A stretch of 57,019 nt of DNA from Glomus cerebriforme (Eukaryota; Glomeromycota; Glomeromycetes; Glomerales; Glomeraceae), in contig QKYT01000242.1 in NCBI GenBank assembly GCA_003550305.1, positions 68,268 through 125,286 on the forward strand. Direction: 5' to 3'. The notes beneath the pieces are model-generated. The model worked only from the letters and a program-made list of their open reading frames with translations, did not search any database and was not told the origin of the DNA. Shown here piece by piece: positions 1 through 10,524 of this stretch (its first letter is position 1; each line of letters starts with the position of its first letter). The position numbers and the translations under genes are program-made.

Positions 1-305
1 GGATGGAAGGTTTGGGAGGTTGGAGAAAAGGAAAAAGTTAATATTTTGCAAATTTCTTAGATTTTAAAGTTATTTTCTTTACTAATAAAATTTTATGAGT
101 TTTTATCCAATTTTTATAAATAAAGATTCATTTAAAAGAGAAAAAAATTCTGCACATTATTTTTTAATTTATATAAATNATTTTATTATATTTTAATTAC
201 ATATTATCATATTAAACTTATAAAAATTTTTATAGATAACTTAAATACTTTTAAATCACGTGATATATATAAATATCCAAATAAATGTCTGGAACATTAA
301 AGATG

Positions 306-357
306 TTGGACATGGACAGGGACTGTCCAGTCCTGGATGTCCAATGTCCATGTCCAA
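306..357. repeat. Foldback repeat of GGACATGGACA type
   Basis: A perfect 13-bp inverted repeat (TTGGACATGGACA at 306-318, its complement at 345-357) encloses a second palindrome, GGACTG-TC-CAGTCC, at 320-333. The sequence is much richer in G+C than its surroundings. It is probably the end or core of a small foldback element. I see no coding potential and could not define a target duplication. Confidence 0.6.
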
Positions 358-448
358 GTCTAATGACAATACTATATGGAGGTATGACTGTATTTAAATT
401 ATTCAGTATTAAGATAAGTCATAATTAACTTTTCATACTAATGCTATA

Positions 449-690
449 GATATATTAGATCAACTGACAGAACGTGAGCTTGAGAGGATCCTGAAAGAAT
501 CAGATAAAGCTCACAAAAAAATCTATAATCCCAAAACTAATCACATGATAATTATAAATGGGCCAGTATACCATAAATTGCTACTCAGAGAATATATGTA
601 TTGGAAAGAAGAAAGGTTTTTAATTCTATTTTTACATAAATTGCCAATATTAAGAAGATATCTTTCTTTCATTTTATATCATATTTGAAA
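449..690 (+). pseudogene. Fragment of a repeat-family ORF
   Basis: About 75 codons read openly and contain the stretch NPKTNHMIIINGPVYHKLL. The pattern NPKT...GP.Y.KLL loosely recalls the 2-cysteine adaptor motif of giant-virus proteins, but no cysteines are present, so this is only a resemblance. I recall similar fragments in Glomeromycotina repeat proteins. There is no clear start and the frame ends near 690. Function unknown. Confidence 0.35.
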
Positions 691-1485
691 CATTGTATCA
701 GAAAAATAAGCCTATTGCAGATTTTATTCAAAGCTAATTGGCACAATCTCACTTTATGCTAACTATTAAAATTATGCTAGGAGTGTGAAGAGACGAAAGT
801 TTAGAGAAATAATGTATTTATGAAATTCCTCCATCATCCAAATTTAGCATTACCTAAAGATAATCTGGATGCTTTATATAATACATTTATTAAGACAGAT
901 GTTTTAAAATCAGATCATATATTAGCTCTAGTATTAGTATTTTATTAAAATTTATTTACAACGCAAATAAATCAGTTCATAGTCTTGAAATGGAGGTTCC
1001 ATGACTATGTAATTTTTTTGCATATCCTATTTACCTGCAATTTCAAATCGATATAAAACTTCCTGATCAAAGCATAAATTATATATTTTTTCTCTTCCTT
1101 AACCTTCTCGAGAGCTGTCTTTGATATTTACCTTTCTGAAGAAGCATAGCTCTAAGGAATTTTTTTGAATTGAACTTTTTCTCATATACTGTGATATCAT
1201 TTAAATACCACAGATTAATCTAACTATCACATATATTTTACATACCACACCATGTTTGCAATTACAACTAAGTTTGTTATAGACTACCAACTCATCAATG
1301 AGATGAGTATCAAAAAGCTCAGTTAGTATGCATCAGAAATGCGTAATCTCTTGGAAGATAATAGAGAGAAAAGGCATCAGGCCTGTAATCATTTCAAAAA
1401 AGGGTATCAATTTAGCAAAGAATAGGCATTCGCATTGATTTCTGACTAGAGAAATAGGTAGTACATAAGTCAAGTACCAAATGGT
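691..1485. other. A+T-rich spacer, no gene seen
   Basis: No reading frame of useful length, no terminal repeats and no RNA gene are visible. It is probably eroded repeat DNA between the two coding fragments on either side. Confidence 0.5.
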
Positions 1486-2520
1486 TTGCTTAAGCAAATA
1501 ATTCTAGAATCAGAAGCTAAAGTAAATATAAGCCTAGTGTCTGATAACATCCCAGAAGGAAAAACTATTAAAGAAACAGCTCAGCGTATTGTCTGGGATA
1601 ATCTTAGTGAAAGAGATGTAAAAGTGACATCTAGAACTTTAGTTGAAATTGTCTCTAACCTTGTCATTGGCTCAAACTGTCTCTCTAGGCTTCGAAGGAA
1701 ATTGGAAAATCTCAATGCTCTAGAAAAAATAATTTTTGCTACAAAGATTTCAAAGATAACCAAAGAATCTAAAAAATCTAAAAGGAATATAGTGAATAAC
1801 ATGAAAATGAAGAGATTGATTTTTCAGATCACTTTTTATTAGAATCAGTCAAGGAAAAATTAAATGAGTATAACATATCTAATATATCCAATAAACAGGC
1901 TCTAGCAGATGTAATGATCATGCTTTGCATCTGTTCTGCTAAAATTAAAAATTTGTGCATATTTAATGAAGATGTAATTGGGTACACAAAAAACTGGAAG
2001 GCACAAGATATTTCTTGAGTATTTAGATCACTGAAAAAGAATGAGGAGAGAACAAGGCAATTACCGTATATAGCGGGCCACAGTACCCCGGGTATCTTGC
2101 AAAAATCGGGGGTTTGACCCTGTACCCCCGGGTACTAAATAAAACCTAAAAATTCCGTTTTTTGCGAATATCTCACGATATACCGGTCCAATTTGAACGA
2201 TCTTTTTTTTATTATGAAGAGCTCAATGAGAGCTATCAAACAAAAAAAAGATGGCTCAAATCTGATCACTGGATCACGAGATAATTGTAAAATATCCCCC
2301 CGGATACTATACAATTCTATTAAATTTTTCAAGAGGGGTACTATGCATAGGGGGGGTACTATGGCCCGTGATATACGGTACTTACATGGATTCAGAAAGC
2401 AATTTCTTTCAGATAGTTAAGAGATCCTGAAAAGCCTAGATTTGTATACTTAAATGCATTTTTGAGAAAACCTATCTCATTTGTGATAGTTAGAAAATCA
2501 GAACCATCAAAAAACTGGTG
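1486..2520 (+). pseudogene. Decayed ORF resembling tyrosine-recombinase (Crypton-like) repeat proteins
   Basis: The frame reads from 1486 through a stop at 1840. It resumes with a frameshift as ALADVMIMLCICSAK...GYTKNWKAQDIS, runs into a MITE at 2064, and continues beyond it as LTWIQKAISF and LRDPEKPRFVYLNAFLRK. I recall a Glomeromycotina family with the same layout, in which an arginine in 'CIRPAE' would be the first catalytic Arg of a tyrosine recombinase. Here that position is Cys. The family assignment is from memory and moderately certain; the gene is certainly dead (premature stops, frameshift, insertion). No ATG start is seen. Confidence 0.45.
2064..2378. mobile_element. 315-bp foldback MITE with TA target duplication
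   Basis: Terminal inverted repeats begin CCGTATATAGCGGGCCACAG on the left and, read inward from the right, CCGTATATCACGGGCCATAG. TA flanks both ends (2062-2063 and 2379-2380). The interior is also an imperfect palindrome: ATCTCACGATATACCGG near 2169 pairs with sequence near 2265-2283. The whole element could therefore form one hairpin. Its G+C-rich termini contrast with the host DNA. It has no coding capacity. The TA duplication points to the Tc1/mariner-like superfamilies, but I cannot name a family. Confidence 0.85.
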
Positions 2521-3109
2521 GATGTACTTGAAAGTAATTAGTATATTCTATTTATTACGAGCAAAAATTTAGTTTTGTTAATGTTCTTCATGCTTTCTGA
2601 TACAGATTACAATCAATTTTTTATGTATCAATTGTTATTTCTTGATTTATTAAATAAAACATTATATACTGAGAAGTTATATTTATATCTAACGAAAACC
2701 TTAATCATGTACGCTAAATTTGTATAATGTTAATCATTAAATTTATGCAGTCATCTAACGTACTAGTGAATGGTGATTACCACTTCAGAAGAACTTACTA
2801 AGCTACATGCTGTATGACATATTAATTTCAGATATAAATCGAAAATTATATATGCTAACTTTTAGTCTAATTTTTTTTGAAAAAGAGAAAAATGTAAAAG
2901 AAGGTCTAGTTGTAACACAGGATATACTATATAAGCAAATAATGATAGCAAAAGTATATGTTATAAAAGGCTGAGAGACTCATAATTTCAAGATCACTAG
3001 GCATAAAGCTAACTATATGTCTTTCTGGTAGATCTACATGTAAAAAGGTATGAAAGTTTTATTTGCATGTGCTTTCATAAAACTCTTGGCATCATACGAC
3101 AATATTAAT
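2521..3109. other. A+T-rich spacer, no gene seen
   Basis: No coding, RNA or repeat structure can be supported here. Confidence 0.5.
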
Positions 3110-3111
3110 TA

Positions 3112-3824
3112 CAATCAATCTAATCTTGATATAATGAACCCACAATATAACAAACTCTTAAAATACTGAACTTTTTTAAAAAACCAGTTTCATAATATAT
3201 AAAAAAATCTTGATATACCGAACTTCATATGAAACTTGATATAGCATATACCGAGCATGTATTGATTTACTGTTTATTATAAAATATAATAAAAATAATC
3301 TTGATATACCAAACTGGTTATGTGATTAGTAAATTATAAATAATATCTTTTTTTTAACGTTATCCATTATAAGCTAAAAAAGAAAAAATGTAAATAAACA
3401 ACATTAAAAAACAAGAAAGATTTTAACTTTTAAGAAAAGAAAGATTTATGCTTGCTTCATGAAGAAAATTCTGCAAGAAGAAATAGGAAAAAGATTTGGT
3501 ATATTAATAAAAATAGTAATTGTATAACGTACTGATTATACGTGACAAATAATTTTTTCTAATAGTATTATAGTAGTGCTATAATTTTTTTGAACATTTT
3601 ATTAATAATAATATAATTTATGAATTTTTAAACATTTATTTTTTATAATAATAAAAATTTTATATTGAAATACATAAGAAAAATCACGTGATTTTTAATA
3701 TACTGAACTGTTTATTACTTACTTATAGAGTTCAGTATATAAAGAAAATTTGATATACTAAACTACCTCTATATACTGAACTTTTGCTCTTGAACCACGA
3801 GTTCGGTATATCAAGATTAGACTG
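3112..3824. mobile_element. 713-bp pogo/Tigger-like MITE
   Basis: The left end reads CAATCAATCTAATCTTGATA. The right end read inward is CAGTCTAATCTTGATATACC. The two repeats differ by a 4-base insertion in the left copy. TA lies directly outside both ends (3110-3111, 3825-3826). Further copies of the terminal core CTTGATATACCGAACT occur inside near 3209, 3299 and 3750, so the element has been internally duplicated or invaded by relatives. No transposase is present. A CAGT...TA terminus is typical of pogo/Tigger elements. Confidence 0.75.
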
Positions 3825-4018
3825 TACTATTCTTTTCTCTTTAACTTTTTTCCAGCAAGATATAAAGCATGTAAGAGTATGTGGAAGTTCAGCCAACTTT
3901 CCATAAAAAACTTTTCCAGAGAAAAATAGCACAAAATAAGGTATGTGTATGTCAGAAGTTATGTATGTATGGGAGCTTATTTTTTTCTCATCATGGGTCT
4001 TGTATTTAGGAAAGCAAG

Positions 4019-4423
4019 ATGTCTTCCACTACTAGTAATATTCGTCTCATTTGCTTTGTTTATGGCAAGACTGAGAAAGATATTTTCCCTGTATTAATTA
4101 ATAATAATTCAACTATTGAAAATCTGGAAGTCAAAATCAGAAAGGTCCGGCGAGTCTTAAGTCAAAAAAACTTTGATCTATATGTAAGAAAATTCAAACA
4201 ACCCAATCATGTTTTGGTCAATACTGTGAATACTACTGAAAAAAGACAAGGGGAATTGATGGAGCCTCCCAATAAGTTTACTTATTATTTTTCCATGGAA
4301 GATATAGAACAACTTAAAAAAAACCCTCCTTATCTTCAATATGATGGTGAAATAGGTCCTATTCATGTTATCATATACCTTCAGGAAGTGTTGGAAAAAG
4401 ATCCCGAGGATACTGGGCTCTAG
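4019..4423 (+). CDS. Crinkler (CRN)-type N-terminal domain protein
   Basis: An intact 134-residue ORF with a good ATG. The N-terminal segment IRLICFVYGKTEKDIFPVLI followed by an NSTIENLEVKIRK helix matches the ubiquitin-like header of Crinkler proteins (the pattern L.C.V.G....F.V.I....V..LK..I). A second part ends with the strand IHVIIYL, as CRN headers often do. In CRN proteins the header precedes a C-terminal effector domain such as an NTPase or a restriction-like nuclease. Here the ORF stops right after the header, and a nuclease-type gene starts about 250 bp downstream on the same strand. It may be a stand-alone header gene or the front half of a split CRN gene. No signal peptide is obvious. 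The family call rests on pattern, not alignment. Confidence 0.6.
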   Translation: MSSTTSNIRLICFVYGKTEKDIFPVLINNNSTIENLEVKIRKVRRVLSQKNFDLYVRKFKQPNHVLVNTVNTTEKRQGELMEPPNKFTYYFSMEDIEQLKKNPPYLQYDGEIGPIHVIIYLQEVLEKDPEDTGL

Positions 4424-4674
4424 TAAATCAGAAGTGAACGAATTTTAAACTAGTTATATTCTTATTCACATCATGTAAAGGCAATTTTTTATATATTATA
4501 AGCCAAGTTCTGGCAACGTCATAAATAAAGTATTATTTTATCGGACGTACAGTATATGAGAAATGGGTCACGTGCGATGATGCAATGCCTGTGCGACATA
4601 AAAAACATATATTAGCGCTTGTTTTTAAAGTAACACTATTTTTTGTCCGAGCCAAATATCCCTATAAAAGCACT

Positions 4675-5881
4675 ATGAAACTAATACACCAGCTTCCACT
4701 GCTACTAGCGTAACTGCAACGGAATAAAAAAAATGCTCCCACATTAGCTGAGGTGGTTCGAAAATATAAAACGAAGGAGCTTATAGATTTCTTGCGTAAG
4801 GAAGAGGACTTGGAGCTTAGTGGAAAGGTTTTCGAAATTTTAGAAAAGGAAGAGATTACTGGCCGTGCCTTTCTCAAGTTAACTGAAGAAAAGCTCATTC
4901 GTCATCCATATAATTTACCTGGTGGACCCGATTCAGACCTTGCTGACTTCGCTAAGGAACTTAGCAAGCGTAAATTAAAGTCGTTCTCGTCCTACAAAAC
5001 CTTGAAAGACTTGAGTGAGGTGCTGGAGAAATATGGGATTGTTAGCGGAGATATAACTCGCATTCCACAGTTCATACCACGTAAGTAATATCAGATTAAA
5101 GGGTTTTTTTTTATATATTTCGAGCTCACATATCATAATATAGCCACCCACACCATCAACGAAAGCGCCCCCGAATTTAAGCTATGCATTGACGACATTC
5201 TCCGTAGAATAAAAAATATGGGTCAGTTGTAGATAGTAACGAAGCTATCGGTGCGAGTACATTTCAACAATCTTACATACGGCTGTAAGTATTCTCGGTG
5301 ACTTGGTAATCACACCTCAGGCAAATATAATTGGTGAAGAAAACACAGGCCGTGTCGACTATGCCATCAAAAAAATTATCAGCGAGATGCTGGAGGAAAT
5401 AATTTGCATAACNGAAGGCAAACAGAATCAAGCAACTATGGGTATCTGCCAAAACTTACTACAATGCCGAAGTGCTTGTGATGTAAGTATAACAAATTCT
5501 ACTAGCTCGCTCGCTATAAGATGATCATGGGCTATTGCTAACTTACTTCTCTATTTCCCTCAGATGAATATAAATATGAACAAGAAAAAAAGAAAGGTGG
5601 ATGAGGCATTCGATCCTGACTATGACTACGTCTATGGTATAGTCAGTACTGGAACTGACTGGTATTTCATTCTCCATAGTACCGAGGGCATCTACTGTAC
5701 AAGCAGGACTGAATATCGAATTTCACTAACAGAAGACGCTCTCGAGAATCCAAATGAATTGCGTAAGAATGTGAAGAGAATTTTAGAAGTTATAGTGGGT
5801 TTATTAAAGGATAGAGCGCTAGGTAGCGAGGAACCTGCAACTAAGAAGCGCCGTGTAGAAGAAATAATCAAGAAAAAATAA
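4675..5881 (+). pseudogene. SAM-like domain plus PD-(D/E)XK nuclease gene, frameshifted
   Basis: Three exons can be followed. Exon 1 (to 5080) encodes a SAM-like helical domain: VVRKYKTKELIDFLRKEEDL, then ITGRAFLKLTEEKL, then LADFAKEL. An intron lies at 5081-5143 (GTAAGT...TAG). Exon 2 (5144-5482) carries GRVDYAI and CITEGK, which read as the Asp and the Glu-x-Lys of a PD-(D/E)XK restriction-like fold, followed by GICQNLLQ. A second intron runs 5483-5563 (GTAAGT, GCTAAC, CAG). Exon 3 (5564-5881) adds YDYVYGIVSTGTDWYFIL and a basic KKRRVEE tail that may act in nuclear import. One-base shifts are needed near 4678, 4725, 5222 and 5286, so the copy is broken unless these are assembly errors; there is an N at 5413. 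I recall this family as expanded in Rhizophagus, and similar nucleases form Crinkler C-termini. Confidence 0.7.
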
Positions 5882-6235
5882 GCATGTATAGGACACTATA
5901 GCATAGAAAATTTGTCATGTATCACGGGCTAAGTCCCGATCTTGTATTTATTTCTTGCATGTATTAATAAAAAATTTTTCTTGGCAAAAGCGATTTGCGT
6001 TCCAAATTGGAACGGAGGCACATGTGATTTCGCTAAGGAAAAGGATTTTTTAACGTGTATGCATTTTTTTCGTGTGGTATGTAATTGCATCGGAATAATA
6101 AAATTGATAACCATGAATTTATTCGAATTATCTTTGATTCATTTCAACTTTGTATGCATTTTTACATTATGACAATAATAAAACTCTAGGAAAAAGTGAA
6201 TAGTGAACTTAGGAAAAGTTACTCATTAAAGTTAA
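5882..6235. other. Spacer between convergent genes
   Basis: This stretch separates the 3' ends of the nuclease pseudogene (plus) and the membrane-protein gene (minus). It contains one neat inverted repeat, CGTTCCAA-A-TTGGAACG, near 5998-6014. Short open frames on both strands show no family features and are treated as chance. Confidence 0.5.
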
Positions 6236-7135
6236 TCATCTAAGAACGAAAAACCTATCATCCTCCGCAAAATCACTTTTGCGAACTGCCACATTAGTAA
6301 GTATCCATGCACTGCCAATTGGTTCTTGTTGGGGTTGTGCATTAGGGTCGAAGAATGCATTGGGATGAAGTCTGCAAACGGCATTGCGTACGGTGTAAAG
6401 GTCGTTTAAATTTGGGAAATGGAAAATACTGCGTGAATTCTCGTCTCTACGACTATTCTGCGGGAGATTAACGGTTGCAAATGTGTCCATTACTTGTTGA
6501 TAAACCACGTATGTGTGTTGGTTGATCCAGTTTTGATTTGGCACAATCATAAGGACAGGATCCAAAATTTCCACTTTACTAATTTGTTTTTCGTACTTTC
6601 CAATATCTTCTTCGGAAGCTTGTGGAAAAATGGTCATAAGAGCCTCTCGGGTAGAAACGAACATTCTAGAAATAATGTGAAAAAGGTTAATTACAGATGG
6701 CTTGGATAAAATTACACATTACATACTCGTTTATGTTAACATCACCCGAAGTTCCGTCCGTGGGTGTTTGTTTAAAATTGTTTGACATTGCTATTAAATA
6801 AAATTAGATTATCATTTATCTCACGTGCATCTAATTTTTTGATATTGCAATGCTCACCTCTTAATAATAATTGAACAACACCAAAAACGTTAGCAACAAT
6901 AAAAGCAAGGGTGACGAATGGTATAGCCTAAGGAAATGACAATGGTGGAAATGAAAACATTTAGAAAAGACAATAGAGATTAAAAAAAGTTGAAAGGTGT
7001 GAGAAGACAGACCATCCAGCCGAATAAAGAAGTCATTGGAAGGATTACAAAATAGGTGAACCAGGCAAACCACTCAATAGGCAATAATAGTAATAAGAAT
7101 GAATTAATTTTTTGGACAACTTTTTGCAAAAACAT
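6236..7135 (-). CDS. Small membrane protein of unknown function, four exons
   Basis: Exons at 7135-7013, 6927-6858, 6790-6727 and 6665-6236 join in frame to 228 codons plus stop. The introns are GTCTGT...TTAG, GTGAGC...ATAG and GTATGT...CTAG. The first 65 residues are strongly hydrophobic, with two likely membrane segments: a helix around SFLLLLLPIEWFAWFTYFVI and another around IPFVTLAFIVANVFGVVQLL. The remainder is soluble-looking and ends AEDDRFFVLR. The start at 7135 puts the first helix close to the N-terminus; an in-frame ATG at 7189 would add 18 residues. No known domain is recognised. A consistent frame over four exons and ordinary codon use argue for a real, expressed gene. The first 5' splice site (GTCTGT) is unusual. 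Confidence 0.75.
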
Positions 7136-7218
7136 AGTTTTGGAATTATTTTGAGAAATTAGAAGAGAAGCCTTTATGTTACAAAACAAAAGTGATATGA
7201 TTATTTATCCAGTGGGTA

Positions 7219-7334
7219 TTTAATAATGCGACTTACGAATTATTGTTATCAATGATTTATTTAAGGCAATAATCATATTTAATAATGCGACTTACGAATT
7301 ATTGTTATCAATGATTTATTTAAGGAAATAATCA
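7219..7334. repeat. 58-bp tandem duplication upstream of the membrane-protein gene
   Basis: Two nearly identical 58-bp copies (7219-7276 and 7277-7334) start ATTTAATAATGCGACTTACG. They lie 84 bp upstream of the inferred start of the minus-strand gene, in its likely leader or promoter. Read on that strand, each copy contains AATTCGTAAGTCGC, which resembles a 5' splice site, so the duplication may have doubled a leader-intron donor. Confidence 0.85.
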
Positions 7335-7624
7335 TGTGAAATCAATTATCAAAGGATTTTTTAACAATCACAGATAAATTCTCAGCGGAGCTTTAATTTC
7401 TGGAATTGCTTGTAACGGTGATTGGAACAGATCATGAAGTCGATAATATTATGTTAGTATAGATAGTCACTTTGTAAAACAAGTTTATGTATTACCGAAT
7501 CTTGTAATTTATTTTTTTTACATCAATAAATCAGTAATTCCAATGAGGATATTACCTCGCTTGTTTTATCTATGCTAATGAACTTTTGAATTATTCCATC
7601 TCAGATAAAAAATTATCATCGAAC

Positions 7625-8900
7625 ATGCAATTCACTGATTCATTGAGAGAATTAAATGCCAAGCTCTTAACTGAGATTGCCAAACTTAGGAAAGAGAATG
7701 CTGAGATTCCTGAACTCAAAGAGAAGTTACTAAGATTTGCTGAGGTTGAGGCTGAGAATGCGAGGCTGAAGCAAATTATTGAAGAGAATGCAAGGTGTGA
7801 TGCTGAGAATGCAGAACTCAAGTCTAGAGTTGGAGAGCTTGAGGCTGGACTTGCATTATTAGAACAGGGTTCAGCAGTGGATGGGATGATGTCATCATTT
7901 GGTCAGACACAAAATGGTGAAGAAGCGATGCCAGTGGTGATGGTGCCAACTGTTGATGAATCCAATTCTGTAATAGATCAGCTCAACAATGAAGTAGAAC
8001 AAGCACCTAATGACCTTGATGGTAATGATGAGAAAATGGTTGATTTCTTGGATGAGACGTATAAGCAAAGCATTAGCAATGAGATTAGAGAGAGGAGGTG
8101 GGAAAAGAAGCAGAGAGATCAAGAGGCACTTGTAATTTCTCAGAATGTGACTAAAATTTCCAAGGTCATGAACATATTAACTTCAGAGCAAGATGAGCAA
8201 GACTTATTACAATCTTATGAGGCTAGTCCTGAGAGCATAAGATCAGCATCTTGCATCTTATCAAAGCAACCGCAAGTTAATGCAACCAAATTAGCATGTA
8301 ATTTTGAAAACCGTGAAGATTCTTCATGATCAGAGTCATGTAATATGGAGGAACTTAAATCCGATCAGCATGAAGAAGTTATTGCCAAGTTGGATAAAAA
8401 TATAATTGTGAAACAGGAGTTAAAGCAACAGTTATTATCACCTGCACATACATCTACATCAGATCAAACTTCAGAAGAACAGGATCCATCTTCAGATACT
8501 GCACAAAATATAGTTTGCATGTTCAGGAAAGCTAATAAGCTTGATTAAGAAGCAATTTTGTACTGGTATTACTTTATAGAAAAATATGACAAAAGGATTG
8601 ATAATGTTATTGCTGGTGGAGTTAAGAAAAAAACTGCAACATCTGTGGTATATCAAGAAATCAAACAGCTTTTACCTGATATAACAGATGTGAATTTGCA
8701 TAAAAAATCCTTAGAACTAGAAAATTATATAAATTATTCAATACATTGGGGCTAGAAAAAATTAAACAGGTCTCAATGCCATTTCGAGCCTCAATTACTC
8801 ACAAATACAAAATATTATAGATCATGTGAATTCAGTGACAAGTTCACACAATGAAACCATGAAGATTCTTCATGATCAAAATCATGTAACTTCAAAAATT
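7625..8900 (+). pseudogene. Coiled-coil repeat-family protein, decayed
   Basis: One frame runs from the ATG at 7625 with in-frame stops at 8327, 8546 and 8753, and shifts after that. The N-terminal 110 codons form a coiled coil with heptads such as AENARLKQIIEENARCDAEN. An acidic linker follows with DLDGNDEKMVDFLDETYKQS and ISNEIRERRWEKKQRD. The C-terminal part has YWYYFIEKYDKRIDNVIAGG, VYQEIKQLLPDIT, LEKIKQVSMPFRA and QNIIDHV. The upstream TTG at 7586 is not a credible start. This matches a large family that I recall from Rhizophagus, function unknown and probably transposon-linked. The C-terminal module recurs at 13,000-13,370. Confidence 0.6.
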
Positions 8901-9850
8901 AATCTGACTAATGCATATATATATTCTGAGGCAGCAAATGTATTATTTGCAACCAATCTAAGCCAATTTATGACCGATCCTATTTTTGCAACAAGATATT
9001 GGATCAATATCCTAATCTATATATAGAGAATGTAGTAGTGAAAATTTTGATTATTATGGGATTACTGATGAGACATCATGCAGGATGTTGAGAGAAACCA
9101 TCTGCCTATTATGCAAATTAGGTCATGATGATAAAGAAATAGAAGGTAGGTATAAAGTCAGATCTTACTTTATTAAATATAAACAGTGTAAAATTGAGAT
9201 AACTGCATAGTCTGGTTACTTTTGGCTAAAGGCATTTCCTATATTTGATTATGTTTCATTGTGATATTTTTTAGGATTAATTTATGTTAACTATTACCTA
9301 CTGTAATTTAAATTGTTTGCAGTTATACAGTATAAAAAGAAAAATGATCAAGTTTGATAAAGTATTAATTCCTAAATATCTAGATTGGCATGCCAAATTA
9401 AGTGGGTTACCAAGTATTTTGACAGATAATATTTGTTTTAATTTATACAAAAGATATAAAAAAAAAACTGGAAATGAGCCATGGCAATTATCAAAAGCTG
9501 TGATAATATTAGCAAAATCTTAAGTCTTTGATTTCAAGCTTATTACCTTTGATATCAAACCCGATTCAGAATTTTCATCTTAAAGCATTTCACATATCTG
9601 AAATTCTGAAATAGTTTCAGAGGAATTGATAATTATAATTTTGCATCATCTCAATCATGGAGCTTATTATGTTCTATTTGTGATGGAAAATATGGAAATT
9701 ATGGATTACATGGCTCATGGTATCGCAAAAATGGGAATCAATTCTCTTATGATCCTAAATTAGCGAAATTGTATTTCTAAGATAAGTTGGAATATTGTCT
9801 TAATTGCAACACTTCAAGCAATAAACTCAAGTTTATAATTATAGCTTAGA
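8901..9850 (+). pseudogene. Cys-rich repeat-family ORF, decayed
   Basis: Pieces in several frames spell a recognisable repeat protein: YYGITDETSCRMLRETICLL then CKLGHDDKEIEGRYKVRSYF near 9050-9170; KYLDWHAKLSGLPSILTDNI and YKKKTGNEPWQLSKAV within 9350-9510; and SWYRKNGNQFSYDPKLAKLY then CLNCNTS near 9715-9820. The CxxC pairs suggest small zinc-binding units. Stops and frameshifts break every segment. It follows the coiled-coil pseudogene directly and may once have been part of the same gene. Function unknown. Confidence 0.45.
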
Positions 9851-10524
9851 CTGGTCATGTGAAATCGATTACCTGAAATATGCAGAAGATATTCGGTAAA
9901 ATTTTTATCGATCTCTATTTCAAATTATTGTAGGTAAAAAATTTTTTTTTATATTCACTATCTGATCAGGACTTCGGATAATTATAATAAAGGTCATATG
10001 CAAAAAAAATATATAATTTTGTATTTTTAATGGAAAGGTTATATGAAAAAATGGGTATTTTAAAAAAAAGTTATATGCCAAAATAAAATAATACCAAATT
10101 AGGTCATAGCAAAAAAAGTATATAATTTTAGATAAAATTTTAAGGTCACATATGATTTTTCTAGTAAAAGCGTATATTTGGAAAATATCATATGCAATGT
10201 TACATAAATTTTCAATATAAATAGCAAATGAGAAAATTTTATTTTATATTGGATAAATTTACCACAATAACAAATCTTTCGAAAAATTCATTTTGTGTAT
10301 GATAAATTTATTGCAATGTAATAAATTTATCAAATTTATATTATATTATCCATGATAAATTTATCAGAAATTCAATATATTTTACCATTTATTACTTCTA
10401 AAATGTTAAGATACATATGCGTCTTAACTTTTATCTTTTACATTATTATATACCAATATTAACATAAAATGAATAGTAAAAATCTTGAACAACTTTTAAA
10501 CATTAATAAATTTCTCTTTACAAC
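9851..10524. other. A+T-rich DNA before the assembly gap
   Basis: There are repeated short blocks of the type GGTCATATGNAAAAA and TATATAATTTTG between about 9990 and 10170. Similar GTCATATGATAAAAA blocks occur after the gap near 11300-11360, so the gap probably lies within one repetitive element. No gene is seen. Confidence 0.45.

Noticed and set aside
360..395. Tigger-like terminus CTATATGGAGGTATGACTGTA
   Set aside because: It resembles the terminus near 32040 but no partner end was found in the window, so it is not annotated as an element.
2135..2420. Open frames of 65 and 75 codons
   Set aside because: They fall inside the foldback MITE or run out of it into the interrupted ORF.
5929..6172. 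Overlapping frames of 61 and 76 codons in the spacer
   Set aside because: Opposite strands of the same A+T-rich spacer, with no family motif or splice support.
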